64,000 bases of DNA from Lentinus brumalis (taxonomy: Eukaryota; Basidiomycota; Agaricomycetes; Polyporales; Polyporaceae): positions 124,001 to 188,000 of the forward strand of contig MARA01000017.1 in assembly GCA_001792895.1 (NCBI GenBank), written 5' to 3'. The notes under the pieces were generated by a model that did no database searches, had not been told where the DNA came from, and saw nothing but the letters and a program-made list of their open reading frames with translations. The stretch's first letter is position 1. Each line of letters begins with the position of its first letter. A program made the translations under genes and the position numbers. Below are positions 53,337 through 64,000 of the stretch, in pieces.

Positions 53337-53693
53337 GTCGTGGGGGAGGCGTTGCTCGTCGTCGTCGGTGGACGCGAGGAGGATGTGGGGAAGAGGATGA
53401 GGAGGGACGAGGAGAAGACGGGTGGGGCGCGTCTGGGGAACCCCCGCACAAATCAAGGAACACTCTAGACGTCATACCCTCCTCCTGGCCCGCGCTAGCC
53501 ATACACGGCAACTCTCCGCGAACATACGGCCCGACATGTCCTCTCCCAGCCAGGACGATCCCGCGCGCAGACAGTTCTCGGTGAGATCGTCGCAGGCGGC
53601 ATTATTCCGCACTTTACGCTATGCACGGTAGCTACCACAGAACGTGCCTCCGAACGCGCCCTATCGCACGCGAAGCCCACACAAACGGCCCAG
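53337..53693. other. Glycogen synthase upstream region, partly duplicated
   Basis: It lies between the GSY1 start and the ornithine carbamoyltransferase copy A stop. From about 53427 it matches sequence 3' of copy B (from about 60928), so the duplicated block reaches to within about 90 bp of the GSY1 start codon. Confidence 0.65.
53427..53480. repeat. Shared block upstream of GSY1, edge of the duplication
   Basis: GCGCGTCTGGGGAACCCCCG is identical at 60930 onward, followed by matching CACAAA and GGAACACTC. It is the 3' edge of the duplicated segment and lies about 95 bp upstream of GSY1; the partner lies about 110 bp upstream of the unknown gene starting at 60818. Confidence 0.75.
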
Positions 53694-56154
53694 TTAATCC
53701 GTCGTCTCCCGCTCCCGGTCCATGAGATTCCACTTCCCGAACAACAGACTGTTCCAGAGACGAGATCAGCCCTGCGTATATCGGGAACATGCGAGACACT
53801 TACTCGAACATCGCCATGATCGTCCACTTGCGGTTGTCCGACACCTGGAACACCAGCGACCGCGGCCCGTAGAACACCTGCAAACACATGCTCCGGATCA
53901 ACACATCTGTATTGCGCGGAACAGAGATGCGCACGCACCTCGTCGTCCACCTCCTGCTGCTTCCGCGGCAGACAGTGCATGAACTTCCAGTCCGGGTTCG
54001 CCCCGCCTTCCCGGCACAGCTGCTCGGTGACCTGATAACCCTCGAAGTCCTTAAGCCGCTGCTCCTTCTCCGCCTCCTGGCCCATTGAGATCCTGTGGAC
54101 GTCGTCAGCAAATGTCCTGCGCTCCGCATTTTGCGATAAATAGTACTGAGCACTGTGAAAGCGGAACTCCCGATGCGTGATACTTCACATATTGCTTATG
54201 CGCGTACCACTGCATGCGCATAGCTACATAAATCAAGGTCATTAGGAAAGGTCAAAGGTTGATTCTGGAATCGGATTAGGGACGCGAATCTGACTCCAGA
54301 ATCACGACTTTGAATCCCGTGCTTATCATTTTCTGCGGAAAAGACTCCTAGAGAGGACAGATACGGAGTCCTCGACGACCGCATCGGGGACTTAGAAGTC
54401 AACGTAAAGCCATCCAAGTCCACGCTTTGGAGACCTCGTCAGAATCCTCCCAGAAATCTGCATCTTTGACCACCTCAGAGTTGACGTTTCGAGGACGATT
54501 TGGGGACCAGAATCGAATGAAATCGACTGCGACTCTGACCGACCCGGTGCAAGAACGGTTCGCCAGTCGGTTCGACCTCGCCGATTCCAACACGTTGCGA
54601 CTTGGGAGTCGCAACGCCGATTCTCCTCGATTTCCTCGAGTCGAGGAAAATCGTGTCCCGAACCGTTTCGCGAATCGACCTCGAATCGACAACTTTGACT
54701 ACCCCTAGTGTGTTCACCGGGCGCAGTGGAAAGCGAAGGCAGGAGAACTTCCACTGCCACTGATCTCGTATATCATCCTCAGAACGACCTGTCCTTGCTG
54801 GGCTATGACGGACGTCGCGAAAGTGGAGGTTTCCTGGCCGACGAATTGCCTTTTCATTCGCTCCTCCGCCTCTTCCTCTTCCACTTGCCCGCAAGGCACG
54901 TCATCGTGCACCGTATATTGACTCAACGCCACCATCATGTGAGCGTGTTTTTTCAGCACCCTGACCTGATGGTGCGTTTGGGGAGTACGGTGTCCCACCA
55001 CCTTTGCGCATCGATAGAGCACTCATCGTAATACCATGGAACACGCCCTACGCCCTCGGAAACGAATCTGACCGGGGGTCCCTCGAAAACGAGGAGTAAA
55101 TGCTTGCTGGACAGTAGACTCCGGTCTCCGGAGGGCTTCCAACCAGGTCCAATCACAACAGAGCACGGGAGGTATGTTCAAATCAGATAACATGTTCATG
55201 TAGGATCCCACAACTTGCAGCCAACCAATGAATCCAGGAACAGCACTCACCAAGTATCCGTAACGACGAGGTCTGCACCATGGACCGCCTCCCGCGGGTC
55301 CTTGGTCACCAGGATGTTCTTGTCGCATCCAAGCTCAACGACACGGTCCCAAACTGCCTTCGGCGGACGGTACTTGTCGTTCTCGGGACACGCCACGCGC
55401 ACCTTGTGCCCGAGCCGCGGGTACGCGACGAGCATGTCATGGAGCACGTTCGCCGAGTCGCCGACGTACGCCACCGTGATAGGGCGCACGGGGGGGAGCT
55501 CGCGGTGTCGCTGGCTGTACGGCTCGAGCTCGGGCCGAGGGATCGACGAGTCGAACAGGTACGCGTGCTCGTGAAGGGTGAGGATGTCCGCGAGCACTTG
55601 CGTGGGGTGCCAGAGCGACGAGAGCGCGTTCATGACGGGCACCGGGGAGTACCGCGCGAGTTCCTACGACGCAGTCAGTGGATGCATGGCCGTAAGTCAA
55701 CATGCCAGCGCACCTCAATCTCCTCGTGTGCGCCCACCCGTGCAAAGATACCCTGGCACATCCCGCCGATGACCCGTGCCGAGTCGCGCACCGTCTCGTT
55801 GACCCCAATCTGGATGTCCTCCTTGCCCAGGAAGAGCGTCTGGCCGCCCAGGAGAAGGGCGGCGGTCTCCGCTGCGACTCGCGTCCGGGTGCTGCGCTTG
55901 TTAAAGAGGAGTGCGACGGACTTGTTGAACAGAGACTGCGAGGGCATGCGGAGCTTCGCAGTCGAAATTTTGCCGTTCCCCAGGCGGACTTGGGGTTGAA
56001 GCCATGGCAAGGAGGTGCGCTTGAGGTGATGCGAGTGTGCAGGCGCGTCTACGTGCAGCGGCGATCGTGGCGGACGAGGTGGACGGACGCCCGCGGCGAA
56101 GCGGGTTGCGGGAGACACACGGCGGCGACCATAAAAGGCGCAGATCTCCCACAC
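53694..56154 (-). pseudogene. Ornithine carbamoyltransferase, copy A (chimeric 5' end)
   Basis: A near-identical copy of 61068-63167. It keeps [11 protein letters not shown] (carbamoyl-phosphate site), [48 protein letters not shown] and a last short exon [20 protein letters not shown] at 53694. Homology to copy B stops abruptly at about 56039, inside the first exon, so the 27-residue start of copy B is absent. The open frame continues upstream into unrelated sequence to ATG 56154, adding about 40 residues ([20 protein letters not shown]...) rich in Arg. Either this is a 5'-truncated pseudogene or a chimeric gene with a new leader. No stop or frameshift breaks the copied exons. Its large intron is 54093-55250. 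Confidence 0.75.
54093..55250. other. Large intron of copy A, GANTC-rich
   Basis: This 1158-bp intron is some twenty times the usual length here. Its left half (54250-54715) is packed with GATTC, GAATC and GACTC words and palindromic stretches; the right half shows patchy similarity to the copy B intron (CTGTCCTTGCTGGGCTATGA is identical). No transposase or reverse-transcriptase-like frame was seen. Confidence 0.65.
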
Positions 56155-56639
56155 CGATCGTCTGCCTCAGTCTCGTTCATACACAGTCTTGCACACAGGC
56201 GAGGTAGGCGTCTTGTGCAGACAGGCAGACGCTACGGACGCGGGTCGAGGATGAATTCTGAGGCCTCAGGCACTGGCAGGACCTGGAGACGGCGGCCGCA
56301 GGTGAAGACGAATAGCCCATTGTATTTATGCATCTACTACAAAGAGAGTACAGCGCGATTTACACCTGCCCCACATCGCATGACATAGACTACTGGCTAT
56401 TGAACCCGCCCGGAATCGGGGACGAACGAGCGGGACGTCTGCGACGACGAGCGCTTAGATTACCAAAAACAGCTTGCCCGTTCCCGTTGGGTCCTGTACT
56501 AGCTAGAACGTCACGTATCCATCCTCGCAGTCTTTTCTACAACTAGAAGTCTAAGGAAAGCGAGTCGGGCGGTCGCACCTCCGTGCTGATCGTTTGATTT
56601 CGGCGTAGCCTGGAACCTGCAGCACCGCGAGGCTGAGTT
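56155..56639. other. Spacer 5' of copy A
   Basis: It lies between the chimeric start of copy A and the end of the unknown gene at 56640. No gene is recognised. Confidence 0.5.
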
Positions 56640-59600
56640 TCACTGTGGAAGACCGCAGAATGTGGTGAAGAAGAATCTGTTACCTTGAGCAAGCATAGTG
56701 TCCCCTGGGCCCGATTGTCTCAGAGCGCATGAGACATACAGCCCGAACGCTGCGATGTCGTCCGGGAGCATATCTGCGTGTGAACGGATGCACAGACGTA
56801 GATTAGAGGCAACATCATGATGGTCCGCCACGTACGAGCCTACAGACGGCTCCGTTGACGGCTCTGTTCGACAGCCGACAGTAACTCCGGATACCTACAT
56901 ATATTGTTTGTGCTCAGTGCGCATGTCTGTAAGAATACATCATTGCATCACTCACCTACGTAGCTCCACGCGTGAAGGGTCTGCACAAGACGGGGATGGA
57001 GGAGGAGGTGCGAGGAGGACCGGAGGGCCAGCGCGCAGGCCTATCTGCGAGTTAAGGAGACCTGGAATACTCACCGGGTCAACGGGGAACTGCGAGAGCC
57101 GCCTTGGTGTCCGGAGGCGAGACATTCCATTTGACGTCGGCTACGAAGGAGCGGGAAGAATAGACAGAGAGCTGGAACGAGCATAAGCGATTCGAGACGG
57201 ACATGATGAATGGTTCACTCGCCTCGGAAGTGACCGGTGTCGTTCGGACGTATCCCACCGGACGCCATGGTACTAGACCTTCGCGCTCCGTTGCGCTCAT
57301 GATGGAGGTGCGTGAGCTACATACATACTCGTTCGCGTTGCGGCATGAGACGCGGCATCCGATGTGTGGGCGCTGCGTGGAAGAGAGGACCCGAACACAC
57401 GGGTGCCGTCCTCTGCCGCGACTGATAGTCCCAAGCTTCAAAAATCGAAGTCATAGTACTCGAAATGGGAGCATGAACAAGAGCGCGGGAGCTACGCTGC
57501 GACGTAAGGAAATTGCAGTATATCTTGCAGGATAGCGGGTGAAAGACGTTCGGAGGGCTCGACTGCATGCATGACGGGGATGTCCAGTCCTCCGGCCAGC
57601 GTGAGGATCCTCGGACATCGCCGTCCAAACCTGAACCTGATCTGTTGGCGGAAACGGTCAGTCACGCTGCGTGGACAAGCGCATCACAAGACGAGACACA
57701 CTAACCTCCGACCAAAGGTATCTTGAGCCAAGACGCCGCCACCGTGACAGTGACCGCCGCTAGAATCGCGATCTGTGTCGGCAAACGAGGACCCAGCGAG
57801 CCAAATAGCGAGCCAGCGTCAGTGGGAGAGCCGACAGTCAATGGAATCCCGGAGGATTCCACAGCCACGTCCTACTCGCGTCCGAGTCGTCCGGAACGGT
57901 CAGCCCTCCCAGCCACGGACACATCTCAGGATCTCGCTCCGATGCGGGTGACGATTCAGTGCTGATTCCGTGTCGGAAGTGATCCTCACCTCGACGCACC
58001 CTACAATTGGCGGCGGTTCGAGCCGCGGGGGAGTGCATGGAGATGGAGGCAAGCTCACTCGCATGGTCCGAGAGGCGCTGCCGCCGCCTGCGCATAGCGT
58101 CCCAGTGTCGCGGCGGCGTCCGCGTGAGGTTGTCTGATCTGCATACAACAACCGGGAGGTTCTGTTCAGATCTTCGGCTCGAACCATGTAGAAATAACTG
58201 CCGATCTCGAGCTTCAAACTTGTCCCGGGAGCTCTTGATGCGTTCACAGCGCAACGTTTTCCTGTGCGATTGGTAAGGTCGTCAGCGAATGGTCGATCTG
58301 TAGTACATGTCGCTGTGTGGTGCTTACGATCGACGAGTGGTTACGGCGAGCGTGCCGGTCCAGAGAGCATTGTCTGTCAGCACTTGGCACCTAGCCGGGA
58401 GACTCCATATTGGAGGTTATACACCTCGGCACCGTTCCAGACAACGGCGATAACCCATATGCCTGTCTTGCCTGTTGCTTCGGCGTGTCGCGAAGCGGGT
58501 GACAGCGTCCCCGTGTGCCCCGCTCGAACTGCCTCTTGTCTTCTATTTCGTCTCCCGAAGCTGCGGCGGAGCAGGATTGCCTCAGGCGCAAGTAGAAGGA
58601 CCGTAGCGCGTGGGAGATCACCGATGCAAGCGGCGTCTTGCTCCTGCAGAGCGTTCCGGACAGACTGAGAGTCACAGTCAGAATCAAAACCTCGGTGAAG
58701 CGGCGAGTAATCCCAATGCGCACCTGCTGGAGGGTAGTTTCTCCGCTTGTTCCTTGTAAGGGAGCTCGTGCGCTGCGCCGCCTTCCTGCACTGCGAGCTG
58801 CACAAACTGAAGCGGAAACGAGTCGCACATATGCACCGATCCGTGGCTCGTCCGATGCAGAGCGATACAGCGGCATCCAGCGCCGCGCCTCTGGACCGAG
58901 GAGGATGCGGCCGGCTGAACATAGCATCAAACCGTACCGTGTTTCGAGACTTCGAGTTGCCCGCCGTCGACAGAGACCTTCCATTCCCACTGGCGCGATC
59001 TGCACTGGCGCTGCCCTGGCGGATGTCGCGACCGGTCTCGTACGGGGCCCGGGAGCGGGGGATCGAATTGAACAAAGATGATGAGGATGGAAGCATCCCA
59101 GACGCTTGACGGCGAGCATGCTGGTTTCCGATGGACGCAGATCGGTAACCGCACTCGCCCGCCTGCAGAGATATGTCAACGATTGCAGGGTATAAGCCTG
59201 AGCTGAGTCGCCGCCGTCGCTGCTCACCGTGTCACAGACACTCACCTCGCCGCTGCCGTCCCCGTCAGCTCGTAACTGACCACCGGCTTCTCGTCCTCGT
59301 CACACGAACTCCTGGCGTGCCGCGCCTCTTCTTGTGCTGGTCAGCAAAATTCTGTCGATCCGAGAGCGGCGCAAAGCACTCACCTATCACCCACAAATAT
59401 CAACTGCACTCCGAGTGTCGTATCCTCCGGGATGTTCATGAGCACTGTCAGAGAAGCATAGGATTCGCTGAGGTAAGCACCGAGCTGCAGCGAGCGAGAG
59501 GGAGGATGCTCACAACGTGTTGCCTTCGCAGAGACGTCTCCCGGCTCCTGTCTGCCGGGGTTCATCTGTCAAGCACGATGAGCACGATCATGTGTGCGTG

Positions 59601-60818
59601 TTCACTTGGCCGTGTGCTGAATGTTCGGTCTCACTCCCAGCGTCGCACCTGCACAGTGCGGAGAAGAAATATATTGGAGGGGATGGTAGCTGAACGGCAG
59701 AACGACCATGCAGGTCGCATGAGCAGTTACGTAGTCCGCCGTCAGGGTTCCATCCTTCGTTGGACTGGCTTCGACAGGGCGCACGTCAGTGCGCGCTTCG
59801 GCTGATCGACGCTGGTCACTAACCTCGTCCCTCTGATATGCAACACAAATGCGCTCTGTCTGCAGCCGCTTCGCAGGTGACGCAAGGTACTGGCGGCCCT
59901 ATGCGATGTGTGCGGTCGGTACGCGACCGAGATTGAGGCGACAAGCGAGAGGTCGGCCGGTCGGTCTGACCTGGGCTGTTTGTGCTTGGACAGAGTAGGA
60001 GCTTGCACGGCGACGGCGTCGGTGAAGACGGTGCGCAATATGACTTGGCCCCGGCTCAGCTCGGCCGTGTCATAAGGCATTTCAGGCGCTGCCGGGGCCC
60101 GAAAGAGATACGGGGAAAGTCATGGGTGAATGAGCGCGATGCATCGAGAATAGAATAACGTACATGGACTACGCGCAGCAAATGTAGAGTTTCGGCTCCC
60201 TGCAGCGTGCGAGCGCGTGATGTTGAGCATGAATGCAGAGCGATATGCCGGGCAGTGAGTTGGTGTGCGCAAAGCAGACGCGTCCGTGTCCGTGTTGGGG
60301 GAACCAGCAGCATCGGTGAAACGTGCCCTGGAGGTGGGATCGGTGTTGAGCGACACTGGGCAAGTGCAGTGCGTTGAAGTGGGCACTATGCCCAGGCATG
60401 AGATGACCGGAACGGGCACTCACCGGTACTCACCTGCGGCTCAGCAAGGGTGGAGAACTCAGCCATTGGGCGTGAGACAGGGATTGGGCGGGGACGGCAT
60501 ATGAGGAGTGCTTACCACAACATCATTCGCCAATATTTGTAGTACGAGGCCGCCAAACTGCCCGTCGTGTATATGCACTGCTGCATGGGCTGGACGAAAC
60601 GGCAGACGGCGTCGCGCAGAGCGAGTGCTATGGAATGAGCGCGAGCGGACAGGCTGGCAGAGGGGCGGCGAGCGAAGCAGGCTGGAGGGAACTCATAGGC
60701 AGGACACCTGAGGTGCAGAAGACGTCTTGAGGCGAGTCTTGAGCAGGTCTCGCGCCGCGAAGAGCGTGTCGAGTGCGAGGCAAACAAGGAGCGGCAGCCA
60801 ATCACAGGTCCTGAGCAT
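56640..60818 (-). CDS. Unknown multi-exon gene between the two carbamoyltransferase copies
   Basis: A chain of minus-strand exon-like segments with GT-AG borders. A possible start at ATG 60818 gives a hydrophobic N-terminus ([20 protein letters not shown]), then [20 protein letters not shown]. Further pieces are [93 protein letters not shown], a likely membrane span ([20 protein letters not shown]), [20 protein letters not shown] and [20 protein letters not shown]. The end is [16 protein letters not shown] at 56640. I do not recognise a family; intron borders in the middle are unverified and more than one gene is possible. A membrane protein is suggested by the two hydrophobic segments. Confidence 0.45.
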
Positions 60819-61067
60819 GGGGCGGGATCGGGGCGCTTGGAGACCGAAGGCGAGGAGGAGTGCTGCGAGCTGAGACGGTCCTGTGGAGAGAGCGGCGACG
60901 GGGAGGACCGATGGCGGCGCGCGTCTGGGGAACCCCCGCACAAACAATGGAACACTCCGGCAACGTCATACCTTCGTTCCATACGCTGCGGCTATGCACA
61001 GTAGCTACGACAGAACGTGCCTCCGAACGCGCCCTATCGCACGCGAAGCACACACAAACGGCCCAGT
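60819..61067. other. Spacer between copy B and the unknown gene
   Basis: It contains the partner of the block seen upstream of GSY1 (from about 60928) and the 3' flank of copy B. Presumed promoter of the unknown gene. Confidence 0.55.
60928..60975. repeat. Shared block upstream of the unknown gene
   Basis: Partner of 53427-53480; it marks the 3' edge of the carbamoyltransferase duplication. Confidence 0.75.
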
Positions 61068-63167
61068 TAATCCGTCGTCTCCCGCTCCCGGTCCATGAGA
61101 TTCCACTTCCCGAACAACAGACTGTTCCAGAGACGAGATCAGCCCTGCGTATATCGGGAACATGCGAGACACTCACTCGAACATCGCCATGATCGTCCAC
61201 TTGCGGTTGTCCGACACCTGGAACACCAGCGACCGCGGCCCGTAGAACACCTGCAAACACATGCTCCGGATCAACACATCTGTATTGCGCGGAACAGAGA
61301 TGCGCACGCACCTCGTCGTCCACCTCCTGCTGCTTCCGCGGCAGACAGTGCATGAACTTCCAGTCCGGGTTCGCCCCGCCTTCCCGGCACAGCTGCTCGG
61401 TGACCTGGTAGCCCTCGAAGTCCTTCAGCCGCTGCTCCTTCTCCGCCTCCTGGCCCATCGATATCCTGTTGATGGTGTCAGCAAATGGTCGGTGCCTCAC
61501 CTTTTCAACCAAGCATGCCGGCGGATCGTACCAAGCAAGCGGAAATCCCGATGCGTAATACTTCGTCACGTATTAGCTGGCCCGTACCACTGCATGTGCA
61601 TACTAAAGGGGGCTGCCTAGATACCGCAGGGCGCAACCTGTCGGCCACGCCGAGCTTCCCCACGGCTTGCCCTTACACTGCAGCAAATGTACGAGCGCAT
61701 TGTAGAGGCTTCCCGTCCGACCATCAAATGCTCTACGTGCCATATTGCGTCGTCCCTGTGCATCGTGCTTGAAGAACATGCAAATCGAGGGTCCCAGAAT
61801 CGTCCCAGAGTCGTCCCAGAGCCGTGGTGGTCAAAGTAGACGGTGATTCTGGGGGGATTCTGAAAACCAGCATCCTCCCAGTTCCCCCGTCGGAATCCTC
61901 TACAACGAGCTGTCCTTGCTGGGCTATGACGGACATCGTGAAAGTGGAAATTTCCCGGCTGAAGAACTTCCTTTACGTTCGCTCCTCCGCCACTTCCACC
62001 TCCACTGGCAGCGATGCACGTCAACGTGCACTATGCATTGACTCAACGCCACCATTTGCACGTCGCTAAAGCACTCATCGGGATACCACGGACCATCTCT
62101 GCGCCCTCTAAGTATCTGACCAGGGGTCCCTCAGAAACGAGGAGTGAATGCTTGCTGGACAGTAAATTCCTGTCCTCCGGAGGGCTTCCAACCAGGTCCC
62201 ATCACAACAGAGCACGGGAGGTAGGTTCAAAACAGAGCATATGTTCTTGCAGAATCGCACAACTTCCAGCCAATGAATCAATCCGGGGACAGCACTCACC
62301 AAGTATCCGTAACGACGAGGTCTGCACCATGGACCGCCTCCCGCGGGTCCTTGGTCACCAGGATGTTCTTGTCGCATCCAAGCTCAACGACACGGTCCCA
62401 AACTGCCTTCGGCGGACGGTACTTGTCGTTCTCGGGACACGCCACGCGCACCTTGTGCCCGAGCCGCGGGTACGCGACGAGCATGTCATGGAGCACGTTC
62501 GCCGAGTCGCCGACGTACGCCACCGTGATAGGGCGCACGGGGGGGAGCTCGCGGTGTCGCTGGCTGTACGGCTCGAGCTCGGGCCGAGGGATCGACGAGT
62601 CGAACAGGTACGCGTGCTCGTGAAGGGTGAGGATGTCCGCGAGCACTTGCGTGGGGTGCCAGAGCGACGAGAGCGCGTTCATGACGGGCACCGGGGAGTA
62701 CCGCGCGAGTTCCTACGACGCAGTCAGTGGATGCATGGCCGTAAGTCAACATGCCAGCGCACCTCAATCTCCTCGTGTGCGCCCACCCGTGCAAAGATAC
62801 CCTGGCACATCCCGCCGATGACCCGTGCCGAGTCGCGCACCGTCTCGTTGACCCCAATCTGGATGTCCTCCTTGCCCAGGAAGAGCGTCTGGCCGCCCAG
62901 GAGAAGGGCGGCGGTCTCCGCTGCGACTCGCGTCCGGGTGCTGCGCTTGTTAAAAAGGAGTGCGACGGACTTGTTGAACAGAGACTGCGAGGGCATGCGG
63001 AGCTTCGCAGTCGAAATTTTGCCGTTCCCCAGGCGGACTTGGGGTTGAAGCCATGGCAAGGAGGTGCGCTTGAGGTGATGCGAGTGTGCAATAATTCGCT
63101 GTATTTGCCCCGGGCTGAGGTCGGCCAGGGTCATCAAATGAGGGACTTTTGAGGTGACCGACGCCAT
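61068..63167 (-). CDS. ARG3: Ornithine carbamoyltransferase, copy B (complete)
   Basis: It makes citrulline from ornithine and carbamoyl phosphate in arginine biosynthesis. Start [20 protein letters not shown] at 63167, then [17 protein letters not shown]. Carbamoyl-phosphate loop [34 protein letters not shown]; ornithine-domain [54 protein letters not shown]; catalytic [17 protein letters not shown]; and [11 protein letters not shown]. The last exon is reached by a GTGAGT donor after KWTIMAMF, giving [21 protein letters not shown] at 61068; reading on instead ends one residue later at TGA. No long mitochondrial leader is visible. Between TDTW and ISMGQE lies an 834-bp intron, far longer than the others. 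It is divergent to the proteasome gene. Confidence 0.93.
61466..62299. other. Large intron of copy B
   Basis: This 834-bp GT-AG intron contains repeated CCCAGAATCGT/CCCAGAGTCGT words at about 61793-61820 and patches similar to the copy A intron. It diverges from copy A immediately inside both splice sites, although the flanking exons are almost identical. Confidence 0.7.
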
Positions 63168-63511
63168 GGCTGGCTTTTTGTGAAGGAGAGGAGACGAGGT
63201 GGGAGGAGCTCGACGAGTCAGAACAAGTCTATTCCACTTAAGTATGTTTGGGGAGAGGCGCCCGTCATCTCAGTTCCCATTTCGTCCTCCCATTCGCTCT
63301 TACCGACTCCATCCACTCCCGACTGCGAGAAGCTGTTGTAGTACTTGAGCTCGCTCGTCCATGGTGAACAGTACTTACATACATTCAATAAGTACCCAGT
63401 AACAAGCAGTAAGCACGAGCGTCTAGATCTTGTCACGTGCCCAATCTCCGCACGACGCGCGTACGGTGCGGGACGCGTCTGCACCCAGCTCTGCTCTGTA
63501 CTTCGACGACG
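63168..63511. other. Divergent promoter of ARG3 and the proteasome gene
   Basis: The two genes start outward from this 344-bp spacer. I saw no clear TATA box and no coding sequence. Confidence 0.6.
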
Positions 63512-64000
63512 ATGGACCACTTTCCGACGAACTGGGGCCGCCCTGTATGTCTGCGGCATCTTGTGAAATACCGGGCAACGTCTGACAACTCTTAGCGCAA
63601 CGACGCTTTCGACGCGTATGGCACATATCCAATCCACCAACGTGCCCCGGTGAAGGACACCTTCGCTGAGGGTGTGCAGCACACACAGTATGTCCCAACA
63701 CTCCCCGGACTAACTTCCTGAATTTACTGACCGCCTACAAGACAACCCATCGTGACGGGTACATCCGTGCTGGCCATTCAGTACAAGGATGGAATCATGA
63801 TGGCTGCAGACAATCTCGGTACGTCATGGTCATGCCCTCCTCTTCGTCTGCATGCCCAACCAATTTTGTTATGTGCAGCGTCCTACGGCTCCCTCGCACG
63901 CTTCAAGGACGTCCGACGTCTACACGCAGTCGGCACCTCGACGGTCATCGGGGCCTCCGGCGACATGTCCGACTTCCAAGCCATCCAGTCCATCCTCGAC
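63512..64000 (+). CDS. PRE4: Proteasome subunit beta type-4 (beta7), N-terminal part
   Basis: A non-catalytic beta subunit of the 20S proteasome inner rings. Exon 1 is MDHFPTNWGRP from 63512. After a 50-bp intron comes RNDAFDAYGTYPIHQRAPVK, then QPIVTGTSVLAIQYKDGIMM, AADNL joined to ASYGSLARFKDVRRLHAVGT, and IGASGDMSDFQAIQSILD at the window edge. The VTGTSVLAI and SYGSLARF wording fits PSMB4/Pre4 rather than the catalytic beta subunits, and the propeptide is followed by no catalytic Thr-Thr pair. Three short GT-AG introns are visible. The 3' part lies outside the window. Confidence 0.9.

Noticed and set aside
54714..55031. Open frames on both strands within the large carbamoyltransferase intron
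   Set aside because: Not shared intact with the copy B intron and without transposase, integrase or reverse-transcriptase motifs.

Overview
This window is nuclear DNA of a basidiomycete fungus, most likely an agaricomycete of polypore type. The evidence is the gene density, introns of about 45-70 bp interrupting most genes, a FunK1-type kinase, agaricomycete kinase-like and HNH proteins, and an intron-bearing tRNA-Gly. All coordinates are 1-based, and exon limits were placed by hand from GT/AG sites, reading frame and family conservation.

Layout. 1-1488: the 3' part of valyl-tRNA synthetase (+). 1.8-11.8 kb is an accessory island: a nonsense-broken unknown gene (-), a tandem pair of atypical kinase-like genes (+), a dispersed pair of a second kinase-like family (-), and two unknown multi-exon genes. 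13.1-36.3 kb is housekeeping: aldo-keto reductase (-), GPI13/PIG-O (-), DPB4 (+), NBS1 (-), NSE3 (+), a FunK1 kinase (-), a KDM4-type demethylase (-) and the DEAH helicase PRP43 (-). 36.9-43.4 kb carries a type I membrane protein (-), a gene-poor stretch with a diverged direct repeat, and a secreted S53 peptidase (-). 44.6-53.3 kb holds a cysteine-rich protein (-), tRNA-Gly (-), NC2-alpha (+), mitochondrial uS7 (-), an HNH protein (+) and glycogen synthase (-). 53.7-63.2 kb contains two copies of ornithine carbamoyltransferase around an unknown multi-exon gene. The window ends inside a proteasome beta subunit gene (+).

Connections. DPB4, NBS1 and NSE3 (replication, double-strand-break repair and SMC5/6) are consecutive. 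Paired ACGCGT boxes lie in DPB4 intron 1 and in the 226-bp promoter shared by NBS1 and NSE3, which suggests G1/S control by an MBF-like factor. The ornithine carbamoyltransferase copies are nearly identical in exons and short introns, yet their one large intron differs strongly (1158 versus 834 bp), which points to gene conversion.

Limits. NSE3, PRP43 and KDM4 each show one apparent single-base loss in a G or C run inside conserved coding sequence. Three such events suggest assembly error rather than gene death. No CRISPR array, intact transposon or rRNA gene was seen. The least explained parts are the kinase-like island and the unknown gene at 56.6-60.8 kb.
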